A stretch of DNA of 49,698 nt, from the NCBI RefSeq assembly GCF_027620315.1, contig NZ_JAPNNL010000033.1:1-49698 (forward strand). Reading direction: 5' to 3'. A program made the position numbers and the translations under genes. Position 1 is the stretch's first letter. Every line of letters begins with the position of its first letter. Of this stretch, positions 33,890 through 48,704 are shown piece by piece. Below the pieces are notes generated by a model. The model had not been told where the DNA came from and ran no database searches. It was given only the letters and a program-made list of their open reading frames with translations. The DNA comes from Nonomuraea corallina. GTDB lineage: Bacteria; Actinomycetota; Actinomycetes; Streptosporangiales; Streptosporangiaceae.

Positions 33890-36800
33890 TCAGGCTTCCA
33901 TCAGGGCCGCCGCCTCCTCGTCCGACAGCTCGTCGATCTCGGCCGCCAGCCTCTCCTCCACCGCCGCCGCCAGCCTGCGGACGGTACGGGTCAGGAAGAG
34001 GATGTTGAGCGGCAGCTCGATCTCCAGCTCCGAGCAGAGCCGGGCCACCACCCGGGTGCCGAGCATGGAGTGCCCGCCCAGGTCGAAGAAGTCCTCTTCG
34101 ACGCCGAACCCGTCGCGGTGGAGCACCTCGCTCCAGATCTCGTGCACCAGTTCCTCGGCGGCGGTCCGCGGCGGGAGGGCTTCGGCGGCGGGCGCGGGGA
34201 CGGGGGCGGGCAGGGCGGAGCGGTCGAGCTTGCCGTTGGGCAGCCTGGGGAAGGAGCCGACGGCCAGGTACAGGCTGGGGATCATGGTGGAGGGCAGCCG
34301 GTCCTGCAGGTAGGCCCGCAGTTCGGCCACGGGGGCGTGCTCGTCCACGTACGCCACCAGGGCGCGGCCGCCCGGCGCGTCGTCGCGGACGGCGGCGACG
34401 GCGCGGCTGACCCCCGGGTGCGCGGTCAGGGCGGCCTCGACCTCGCCGAGCTCCACGCGGACGCCGCGTACCTTCACCTGGTCGTCCACCCGGCCGACGA
34501 ACTCCACGGCGCCGCCGGCCGAGCGCCGCACCAGGTCGCCGGTCCGGTAGAGGCGGGCGCCGGGCGGGCCGAACGGGTCGGGGACGAACCGCTGCGCGGT
34601 CAGGGACGGCCGCCGGTGGTAGCCGCGGGCCAGCCCGTCGCCGCCGAGCCACAGCTCTCCCACCACGCCGGGCGGCACCGGCTCCATGGCCTCGCTCAGC
34701 ACGTGGACGGTGGTGTTGGCGACGGGGAGGCCGATCGGGACGCTCTGCTCCCCGGGCCGCGTCACGTGGGTGAGCGACCAGATGGTGGTCTCCGTCGGGC
34801 CGTACATGTTGTGCACCTCGCCGGCGACTTCCCGCAGCCGCCGGGCGAAGGCGGGGCCGAGCGGTTCGCCGCCGCTCAGCACCCGGGGCAGGCCGACCGG
34901 CAGCTCTTCGACGATCTCCTCCAGGACGGACGGCGGCGCCTGCACGGTGCGCACGTCCGCCTCGGCCAGGACCGGGCCCAGCTTGGCCTCGGGCGGCGCC
35001 ACGACCACCGTGCCGCCGGACAGCAGCGGCCCGAACAGTTCGAGCGCGGCGATGTCGAAGGACATCGGGGTGAGCAGCAGCATCCGTTCGGCCGCGGTGA
35101 AGCCGAGGCTCGTGACCAGGTTGACCACGCCCCGGTGCGGCACCATGACGCCCTTGGGCACGCCGGTGGAGCCGGAGGTGTAGATGACGTAGGCCAGATG
35201 GCCGGGTGAGACCTCGGGCAGCGGCCGCTCGTCCGGCGGGCTCTGCGCCAGGTCGGTGAGCACGGGCACGCCGGGCAGCCGTCCGGCCAGTTCCGGCGTG
35301 GTCAGGGCGAGCGCGGCCTCCGAGTCCGCCAGCATGAAGCGCAGCCGTTCCACGGGGTAGCGCGGGTCGAGCGGCACGTAGCAGGCGCCCGCCTTGAGCA
35401 CCGCGAGCAGCGCGATCACCAGGTCGCCGCCGGGCGGGAGGCAGACCGCCACCGGCGACTCCACCGCGACGCCGCGCGAGAGGAGCACCCGGGCCAGCGC
35501 CGCGGCCCGCTCGTCGAGCTCGCCGTAGGTGAGCGTGCGGCCTTCGTGCGGGACGACGACGGCGGCCGCGCCGGGCAGGGCCGCCGCGTGCCGGGCCACG
35601 AGCGCGTGCACCGGCACGCCGGGGTACGGCAGCCGCGGCCCGTGCCCGGAGGTCACCGCCTCCCGCCGCCTTCCCTCGGGCATCAGCGGCAGCCGCGACA
35701 GCGGCAGTGCGGGATCGGCGGTGGCGGCGCCGAGCAGGGCGAGGAACCCTTCGGCCAGCCGGTCGATCGTGGCCGGGTCGTACAGGTCGGTGGCGTACTC
35801 CAGCCAGGCGCTCAGGTCGCCGTCGGCGTTCTGGATCTCCAGCGTGAGGTCGGTCTTGGTGGTGCCGGTGCCGATCTGGCCGCGCACGTCGTACGGCAGC
35901 TGGTTGAAGGCCACCTGGTAGAGCGGGGTGCGGGAGGGGTCGCGCGGCGGGTTCAGCTCGCTGACGATGCGGGCGAACGGCACGTCCTGGTGGTCGAGCG
36001 CGTCCACGACGGTGGTGCGGACCCGTTCCAGCGCCTCGGCGAAGGACGGGTCGCCGCTCAGGTCGGCGCGCAGCGGCAGCGTGTTGACGAACATGCCGAT
36101 GAGCGGGCTCAGCTCGGGCTGGTCGCGGCCGGCGACGGGCGAGCCGATCACCACGTCGCTCTGCCCGCTCCAGCGGGCGAGCAGCGCGGCGAACGCGGTG
36201 AGCAGCACCATGAAGGAGGTGCTGCCGGTGCGCCTGGCCAGCTCGCTCACCCGCGCGGTCAGCTCGGCCGGGACGGTGAAGGGGTGGTTGGCGCCCGCGT
36301 AGCCGAACTCGGCCGGCCGCGGCCGGTCGGTGGGCAGCTCCAGCGGCGCCGCCCCGGCCAGGCGTTCGCGCCAGTAGGCCAGGGACGCCTCGAAGCCCTG
36401 CTCGCGCTGCCAGACGGCGTAGTCGGCGTACTGCACGGCCAGTTCGGCGAACCGGGGCGGCCGGTTCTCCCGCAGCGCGTGGTACGCCTCGGCGAGGTCC
36501 TCGGTGAAGATCCGCATCGACCAGGCGTCGAAGACGGCGTGGTGGGCGACGAGCACCAGCCGCCACTGCCCGCCGCCGAGCCGCACCAGCCGGGTCCGCC
36601 ACAGCGGCGCCTGGTCGAGGGCGAACAGCTCGGCGGCGTCGGCCGCCGCCAGCGCGGCCAGGTCCGCGGCGCGGTCCTGCTCGGGGCGGCCGGACAGGTC
36701 GGTGTGGGCCAGCCGCACCGACGCCTCGGGGGCGATCAGCTGCATGACCGCGTCGCCGCGCGGCTCCAGCCGGGTACGCAGCGGCTCGTGCCGTTCGGCC

Positions 36801-36957
36801 ACCAGCCGCAGCGCCCGCTCCACCAGGCCGGGCTCGACCGCGCCGAGCCGTTCCAGCCGGGAGACGCCGGCGATGTTGTAGAGCGGCACGCCGGGCAGCA
36901 GCCTGGTGAGGAACCAGACGCGTTCCTGCGCGTAGGAGGCGGCGAAGGCGTCTTCGG

Positions 36958-36967
<10 letters not shown>
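33890..36967 (-). CDS. NRPS module C-A-PCP, predicted glycine-activating
   Basis: 1025 residues. Condensation domain about 8-430, with HHAVFDA (142-148): the catalytic HHxxxD is intact but the usual following Gly is Ala. Adenylation domain about 455-920, with YTSGSTGVPKG, YGPTE and YRTGD. Code read by alignment to GrsA: D638 I639 L642 Q676 L697 G699 M721 I729 W730 K913, matching the known Gly code. The PCP has GGHSM with the phosphopantetheine Ser at 967. An acidic tail (IDELSDEEAAALM) resembles a docking peptide. The ATG at 36967 overlaps the fusion gene by 10 nt. No thioesterase, so it probably hands its chain to the fusion protein. Earlier in-frame starts lie inside the upstream gene. Confidence 0.95.
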
Positions 36968-43260
<6,293 letters not shown>

Positions 43261-43274
43261 CTACCGCTCCACTT

Positions 43275-43302
43275 TCCCGTGCTGAACGTCACAATAACGG
43301 GA
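43275..43302 (-). promoter_or_regulatory. Inverted repeat around a -10-like box upstream of the NRPS operon
   Basis: TCCCGT (43275-43280) and ACGGGA (43297-43302) are inverted 6-bp arms 16 bp apart. Between them the minus strand reads TATTGT (43296-43291), a TANNNT -10 hexamer, about 31 bp before the TTG start. A repressor or activator bound to the arms would cover the -10. No good -35 is visible. The rest of 43261-43464 contains an 8-bp inverted repeat GCGCGGTC / GACCGCGC (43322-43351). Confidence 0.45.
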
Positions 43303-43464
43303 TTTGCTCACACCCGTGCCCGCGCGGTCAAGCGCGCGCGTGCGACCGCGCAAAAAGACGTGGATCAAGCGTGCATTCGGCCACTGACCTGCCCGGGCCG
43401 CTGTCACACCCTGAGGCAACGGCGTTCCGTTCGGTGACGCCGATCGACGAAAAGGGAGAACGGC

Positions 43465-43947
43465 ATGCGATCCGACAAGTTCACCCGGGGGCGCCTCCTG
43501 ACGGCGCTCCTGGCCTCCGCCCTGACCGTGTCCGCGGTCCCACCCGCGCCCTCACAAGCCGCCGCGACGGCCGGCACGTGCCGGGTGGAGGTGGAGTACG
43601 TCGACGCCTACGACGTGGACGAGAACAACGGCGACGAGATCCGGATCAACCTCGCCGGATACATGTACCCCGGCGGCGGCCGCTACGTCGCCATGAACGA
43701 CGGCGACCGCGCCTACTCCGGCAACTTCGCCAACCCCGCCACCACCATCGGCACCAACGGGTCGGCGCTGTTCAGCCTGCGCGAGGTGACCCCGCCCGCC
43801 GTCGGCCAGGGCAAGGAGCTCGGCTCGGTCACCGCGCGGGGCTCCACCTGCGCCGGCCTCGCGACCGGGCAGACCACCGTCATCCCGCAGCACATCTTCG
43901 GCTCCGATTACTGGTACTACATGAGCCTGGTGATGACCGGCCTGTAG
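43465..43947 (+). CDS. Small secreted protein of unknown function
   Basis: 160 residues. A signal peptide (LLTALLASALTVSAVPPAPSQAAA) is followed by a beta-rich mature domain with EVEYVDAYDVDENNGDEIRINLAGYMYPGGGRYVAM and two Cys (in TCRVEVEY and STCAGL) that could form a disulfide. AGGGAG is 6 nt before the ATG. Divergent from the NRPS operon; its mature part resembles small secreted calcium-binding or protease-inhibitor-like actinomycete proteins only in a general way. I do not recognise the family. Confidence 0.75.
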   Translation: MRSDKFTRGRLLTALLASALTVSAVPPAPSQAAATAGTCRVEVEYVDAYDVDENNGDEIRINLAGYMYPGGGRYVAMNDGDRAYSGNFANPATTIGTNGSALFSLREVTPPAVGQGKELGSVTARGSTCAGLATGQTTVIPQHIFGSDYWYYMSLVMTGL

Positions 43948-44093
43948 CGCCGGGCGAGACAGCGCGGCCGTGACGGGACCACCATGGGAGGCGGCAGCTC
44001 TTCCGGACCCGGCGTCCTCCGGGTCCGGTGTCCGGCTCCGGTCCGCCCGGAGCCGGTCCGCCGATCCGGCGACGACCTGGGAGTGGGACCCGC

Positions 44094-45404
44094 ATGACCG
44101 TCATCGACGAGCCGTCCGCGACCGGCCGGCTCCTGCCCCTGATCGCCGGGACCGGCGCGGCCGTCGCGGCGGCCGCGCTGCTCGCCCTCCGGCTGGCCGG
44201 TCACGACGACTTCCCCACCGACCCCGCCGGCGTGCTCGCGCTGGCGGCATCGGCGGCGGGCGCGGCTGTCGCCGCCACCCGGCTCACCGAGTCCGGCAAC
44301 CGCGCGGCCGGCACGCTCGCCGGCCGGCTCTGCGCCGCCCTGCTCGCCTACCTCGCCCTGGCCGGCTGGGCGGTGTGGGCCGTGGAAGGCGCGGACCCGA
44401 GCTCCGCGCTCGCGGTCACGCTGTGGAGCTCGGCGTGGATCCCGCCGCTCGCGCTCCTGCAACTGGTCGCCTCGACGGCCGTCCGGGCCGGCGAGCGGAC
44501 GCCGTGGACGCACCGGGCCGTGATCTGGGTGATCGCCGCGGTGACGTGCGCGAACGCCCTGCTGACGACGCCGGGCGAGCCGTTCGCCGGCCTGCCGACG
44601 ATCGCCCCCGAGTCCTGGCGCACGGCGCTCGAACCGATCGGCGTCCTGGCCACGCTCGCCGGCGTCCTGGCCCTGCTGCTCCTGCCGGTCACTCTGTGGC
44701 GCGCCGCGCTGAGCTCCGCAGGATCCGCCCGCGCCAGGATCGCGGTCGCCGCGGCCGGGACCAGCGGCGCCCCGCTCACCGTCTGCTTCTGCCTCCTGCT
44801 CGCCGTCGCCCGCGACCCCGGGGCCGTGACCCCGGCGCTGGGCTCGGCCGCGTTCCTCGTCGCGCTCGCCGGGGCCGCGGCGTTCAGCACGGCCTGCGCC
44901 CTGCTGGCCGCCCGAGGCGGGGTCGAGCCCCGGCAGGTGCTGATCGTCATCCGCGGCACCGGGCTGGCCGCCGCGTTCCTCGTCGTGACCGCCATCGGGA
45001 CGATCATCGCCGCTCCCGGCGTCCGGCTCGGCGCCACGCCCGTCGCCCTCCTCATCGCGGCCGTGACGCTCGCCGTCGTCGGCGGCGCCTGGACCGGGAC
45101 CGCGCGGCTGGCCCGCCTCCTGACCGCCGAGGACGACCGCCCGGCGCCGCCAGGCGCCCTCCCGGCGGCGGCCGAGCCGGTGGCGGTCCTGACCCCCCGT
45201 GAGGCGGAGGTCCTCGCCGCGCTCGCCGAAGGCGCCAGCAACGCCGGGATCGCCGCCCAGCTCGTCGTCTCCGAACGGACGATCGACGCCCACCTGCGCG
45301 CGATCTTCGTCAAGCTCGGACTCCAGCAGGAGGCGGGCGCCAACCGGCGGGTGCAGGCCGCGCGGATGTGGCTGGACGGCAGGGCACGCGCAAAGGGCCC
45401 CTGA
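44094..45404 (+). CDS. Membrane-anchored LuxR-type transcriptional regulator
   Basis: 436 residues. About ten hydrophobic helices (from LLPLIAGTGAAVAAAALLALRLAG to ALLIAAVTLAVVGGAWTG) precede a C-terminal LuxR HTH: LTPREAEVLAALAEGASNAGIAAQLVVSERTIDAHLRAIFVKLGL in outline, with the conserved Glu and Thr/Ser positions. It would tether the HTH to the membrane and respond to an envelope signal. The ATG at 44094 is preferred; the longer frame upstream is Pro/Arg-rich noise. It precedes another membrane-protein gene by about 100 bp. Confidence 0.8.
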   Translation: MTVIDEPSATGRLLPLIAGTGAAVAAAALLALRLAGHDDFPTDPAGVLALAASAAGAAVAATRLTESGNRAAGTLAGRLCAALLAYLALAGWAVWAVEGADPSSALAVTLWSSAWIPPLALLQLVASTAVRAGERTPWTHRAVIWVIAAVTCANALLTTPGEPFAGLPTIAPESWRTALEPIGVLATLAGVLALLLLPVTLWRAALSSAGSARARIAVAAAGTSGAPLTVCFCLLLAVARDPGAVTPALGSAAFLVALAGAAAFSTACALLAARGGVEPRQVLIVIRGTGLAAAFLVVTAIGTIIAAPGVRLGATPVALLIAAVTLAVVGGAWTGTARLARLLTAEDDRPAPPGALPAAAEPVAVLTPREAEVLAALAEGASNAGIAAQLVVSERTIDAHLRAIFVKLGLQQEAGANRRVQAARMWLDGRARAKGP

Positions 45405-45507
45405 CCAGGCCGGACCCCAAGATAGGTGCTGGCACCGATGCGCCGCGCGCACCTTCCCGGCGACGATCGGCGCGACACCGGCCGTGCCGATCGAAGGGAA
45501 GACGACC

Positions 45508-46269
45508 TTGACCGCATCCGAACTCACCGGTGCCGGGCTGCCCGCGTCCGCCGGGCCCGCCCCGGCTCGCACAGCGCCGTGGCGCGCCGCCCTCATCGCC
45601 CTGTTCGTCCTGTTGCTGGTCTCGCTCGCCGCACGGACGTCCTTCGCGTTCTGGGAGCCTCCTTTCGACGGCACCGTCCGGTACGACGACATCCGAGCGC
45701 TCGGCGCCGCCTACTGGCCGATGAACCTCTACCTCGGCGGCCCCGGGTACGCGCTCTCCTGGGTGGCCACAGCGATCTTCCTGGTGCTGCTCGGCCGCGG
45801 CCGGGGCGCCGCGCTGAACCTGGCCGGCGCCCTGCTGGCGGGCGTCGGCGGGGTGCTCTTCGCCCTCGTGATCACCGCGGAGGCGCTGCCGTTCGCCTAC
45901 GCGGCCGACCCCGCGGTCCTGCCCGAGGCCGAGGGACGGGAGCTGTTCGTCGTGCTGAACGCCCATCTCGGCCTGCTCATCCCGGCGATCGTCGGCACGC
46001 AGATCGTCATCTCCGCCGGCGTGCTCCTCGCGCTCGCCGGGACGCTGCTGTCCAGGACGATGCCGCGCCCGCTGTCCATCACGGGCATCGTCTACATCCT
46101 CGTCATCGCCGCGCTGCCGGTCGACCTGCTCGGCGGCACGGCCACCATGGCCGTGTACCTGCTGCAGGTCGCGCTCGCCGCCGCCATCGGCTGGTACGGG
46201 CTGCGCGCCGGGCTCGGCGAACGGCCCGCGCGACCTCGGCGAACCGAAGGCGGCCCCACCCGCCTATAG
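45508..46269 (+). CDS. Integral membrane protein of unknown function
   Basis: 253 residues with six predicted helices (AALIALFVLLLVSLAART; YALSWVATAIFLVLLG; LAGALLAGVGGVLFALVITAEAL; LGLLIPAIVGTQIVISAGVLLALAG; ITGIVYILVIAALPVDLLGG; VYLLQVALAAAIGWYGLRA), somewhat like DUF4386-type proteins. The TTG at 45508 has GAAGGGAA 7-8 nt upstream; a GTG at 45484 is the alternative. It follows the membrane LuxR regulator by 100 bp and may be its target or partner. Confidence 0.65.
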   Translation: MTASELTGAGLPASAGPAPARTAPWRAALIALFVLLLVSLAARTSFAFWEPPFDGTVRYDDIRALGAAYWPMNLYLGGPGYALSWVATAIFLVLLGRGRGAALNLAGALLAGVGGVLFALVITAEALPFAYAADPAVLPEAEGRELFVVLNAHLGLLIPAIVGTQIVISAGVLLALAGTLLSRTMPRPLSITGIVYILVIAALPVDLLGGTATMAVYLLQVALAAAIGWYGLRAGLGERPARPRRTEGGPTRL

Positions 46270-46300
46270 TCAACCCCGTGAAGCGCCGGAGGGGAGAGCC

Positions 46301-47095
46301 ATGACCGTCTACGCGCGGTACGTCGCGCTCGGCGACAGCCAGACCGAGGGCCTCGGCGACGGCGACGACGTCACCGGCCACCGCGGCTGGGCCGACCGGC
46401 TCGCCGAGCACCTGGCCCGCGCCAACCCCGAGCTCCGCTACGCCAACCTCGCGGTCCGCGGCCGGCTCGCGGCCCAGATCCGCGCCGAGCAACTGGCCCC
46501 CGCGCTGGCGCTGCGCCCCGACCTGGCCACGGTCATGGCGGGCATGAACGACCTCATCCGCCCCGGCTGCGAGCCCGCCGCCGTGGCGCGGGAACTGGAG
46601 GAGATGTACGCGGCCCTGACCGGGTCCGGCGCCCACGTCGTCACCGTGACCTTCCCCGACATCGGGAAGATAGCGCCGGTAGCCCGGCCGCTCCGGCCCA
46701 AGGTCCTCGACCTCAACGCCCGCATCCGTGACGCCGCGGCCCGCCACGGCGTCACGGTGGTGGACACCTTCGCGATGGAGTTCGTCACCGACGCGCGCAT
46801 GTGGGGCACCGACCGGCTGCACGCCAGCCCCGCCGGCCACGCCCGCATCGCCGCGGCCATGGCCCACTCCCTCGGCCTGCCCGGCAGCGACGACACGTGG
46901 ATGCGGCCCTTCCCGCCGCTGCCCCCGGCGGCGGCCTGGCGGACGGCGACGGCCGAGCTGCGCTGGTTCGCCTCGTTCGCCGGCCCCTGGATCGGCCGCC
47001 GCCTGCGCGGCCGCTCCTCGGGCGACGGCCGCACGGCCAAACGCCCGGAGCTGACCCCGTGGGTCCGGCCGGCCGTACCCCCCGGCCCGGGCTGA
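46301..47095 (+). CDS. SGNH/GDSL-type hydrolase
   Basis: 264 residues. GDSQTEG (11-17, nucleophile Ser13), NLAVRG (block II Gly/Asn), AGMNDL (block III Asn) and DRLHAS (block V Asp and His) give a complete SGNH set. No signal peptide, so it probably acts in the cytosol as an esterase, lipase or acyl hydrolase. GGAGGGGAG 5 nt before the ATG. A hydrophilic Arg/Ser-rich tail follows the catalytic domain. Confidence 0.9.
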   Translation: MTVYARYVALGDSQTEGLGDGDDVTGHRGWADRLAEHLARANPELRYANLAVRGRLAAQIRAEQLAPALALRPDLATVMAGMNDLIRPGCEPAAVARELEEMYAALTGSGAHVVTVTFPDIGKIAPVARPLRPKVLDLNARIRDAAARHGVTVVDTFAMEFVTDARMWGTDRLHASPAGHARIAAAMAHSLGLPGSDDTWMRPFPPLPPAAAWRTATAELRWFASFAGPWIGRRLRGRSSGDGRTAKRPELTPWVRPAVPPGPG

Positions 47096-47200
47096 CGGCA
47101 CCGCCCCGGCCCTTTCCCGGGCACTCCGACCGACCGTTAGCGCAGGTCAGAGAGGGGTAGCTGGAGCACACTCGCCGATTCGACGTTGCGGGGGTCCACC

Positions 47201-47947
47201 ATGCTTCTCGGATTCGATCGCTTCAGCTTCCCCGGCGCCACCCTGATGACGTCCCTGTGGGACTCCGTCGCCGACATGACGTTCGTCGGGCTGTATCTGG
47301 CGCCCGCGCCCAGCCACCCGGACACCTCCTGGATGGAGGCGGCCCCCGCCCTGCAGTCCATCGGCTGGGGCGTCCTGCCCACCTATGTCGGCCAGCAGGT
47401 CATCGGCTCGGGCAGTCACCACGTCACCGAGGCGCAGGGCACGATCGACGGGCTGCACGCCGCCGGTCTCGCCGCCGGGATCCGGCTGCACCCTCAGTGC
47501 GTCGTCTACCTCGACGTCGAAAACGGCGGCCTGATGCCGAACAACCAGGTCAAGTACGTGAAAGCGTGGATCCGCGAGGTCCACGTGAACTCCATCTACT
47601 GGGCCGGCGTCTACTGCTCACGCACCCAGACCGCCCAGCAGGTGGCCGACAACGTGGCCGACATCGTGACGGAGACCGGCCACCCGGTGCAGACGTGGGT
47701 GTACGGCCCGATCGACCAAGGGCCGTCCACGATCGACCTCGGCACGGAACTCGCGCGCGATCCGGCGACGTCCGGCTTCCCCTCCGCGCTGGTGTGGCAG
47801 TACCGCATGAGCATGCACGGGCCGATCGACCTGAGGTGGATCGACAGCCAGGCGGGCACGGCCCGGCGCCTGGACCACGTCGACCTGAACTGCTCCAGCG
47901 TGTCCGACCCGGCACGCCCCGACGGCGGCCCCACCTGGGTCACCTGA
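47201..47947 (+). CDS. DUF1906 / Rv2525c-like glycoside hydrolase-like protein
   Basis: 248 residues. MLLGFDRFSFPG, TFVGLYLAPAPSHPDTSW, GWGVLPTYVGQQ and VVYLDVENGG fit the Rv2525c-like DUF1906 fold, a TIM-barrel related to lysozyme-like glycoside hydrolases; WQYRMSMHGPIDLRWIDSQAG-type C-terminal residues agree. No signal peptide from the ATG at 47201, although a TTG at 47186 is in frame. A role on the cell wall or on a glycan is inference. Confidence 0.8.
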   Translation: MLLGFDRFSFPGATLMTSLWDSVADMTFVGLYLAPAPSHPDTSWMEAAPALQSIGWGVLPTYVGQQVIGSGSHHVTEAQGTIDGLHAAGLAAGIRLHPQCVVYLDVENGGLMPNNQVKYVKAWIREVHVNSIYWAGVYCSRTQTAQQVADNVADIVTETGHPVQTWVYGPIDQGPSTIDLGTELARDPATSGFPSALVWQYRMSMHGPIDLRWIDSQAGTARRLDHVDLNCSSVSDPARPDGGPTWVT

Positions 47948-48049
47948 CCCCTCCGCCTGCCCGGCTCCGAGCGTCCGGCCCCTGACCGCCGGTCCCCTGT
48001 ACCGAAGGTGGGGAGGGAGCCCGCTGGAGCCGCTCTCCCGAAATCGTTC

Positions 48050-48646
48050 TCATGGCCTCGTGCCGCCGGGGAAGCCGGTCCAGCGCAGGTCGGCCGGCAG
48101 GTGGCTCATGTCGTTGAACATCACGAGCGTCGGCGGCAGGGCGGTGCGGTAGTCGATGACCGTCAGCGCGGAGTTGGCGCTGTTCAGGCCGAGCCACCGC
48201 GACGGCGGCGCGTCCAGGGCGTGCCGTACCAGCCACGCGATCGGGTAGGCGTGCGTCAGCAGCACCTCGTGGGTGTCGGTGGGGCCGGGCGGCTGCGCGA
48301 ACCGGGCGATCAGCGCCTCGGCGAGCCTGTGCCCCGAGACCGCCTCCGCCTCGTCGTAGCCGTCGAAGAAACCGGCCCAGGAGGGCGGCGTCTCAGCCGG
48401 TCGGGGAACGTAGGGCACGTGGTCGATGAGTTCGGCGGCCTCGGCGACGGGCGCGTCCCGCAGGTGCCGGGCGAGTTCGCCCGCGCTGGCCGCGGCGCGC
48501 GGCAGCGGAGAGTGCCACACGGCGTCGATCGGCAGGTCGGCGAGCCGCCGGCCCAGCAGGTCCATCTGCCGGCGGCCGATGTCGGTGAGGTTCCCGAACG
48601 CGTCGGCCGCGCCGTGGCGTGCGAGATAGAGGTGTCGCGTGGTCAT
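48050..48646 (-). CDS. Histidine phosphatase family protein
   Basis: 198 residues. YLARHGAAD contains the phosphorylated His11 (RHG), WHSPLPRAAASAGELA is the second Arg block, and LLTHAYPIAWLVRHAL carries the second catalytic His. The family covers phosphoglycerate mutases and broad phosphatases; substrate not assignable. Converges with the DUF1906 gene. The gap between them has GGGAG/CTCCC arms but no clear terminator. Confidence 0.9.
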   Translation of the reverse strand: MTTRHLYLARHGAADAFGNLTDIGRRQMDLLGRRLADLPIDAVWHSPLPRAAASAGELARHLRDAPVAEAAELIDHVPYVPRPAETPPSWAGFFDGYDEAEAVSGHRLAEALIARFAQPPGPTDTHEVLLTHAYPIAWLVRHALDAPPSRWLGLNSANSALTVIDYRTALPPTLVMFNDMSHLPADLRWTGFPGGTRP

Positions 48647-48704
48647 GGGCGCCTGCCTCGGTGCGGGGCCGCCTGGTGACGGCTCCGGGGTGGCGCGGAC
48701 CCGG

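Noticed and set aside
43322-43351. GCGCGGTC / GACCGCGC hairpin followed by AAAAAG
   Set aside because: Considered as an intrinsic terminator, but the A-run is on the wrong side and strand for either neighbouring gene.
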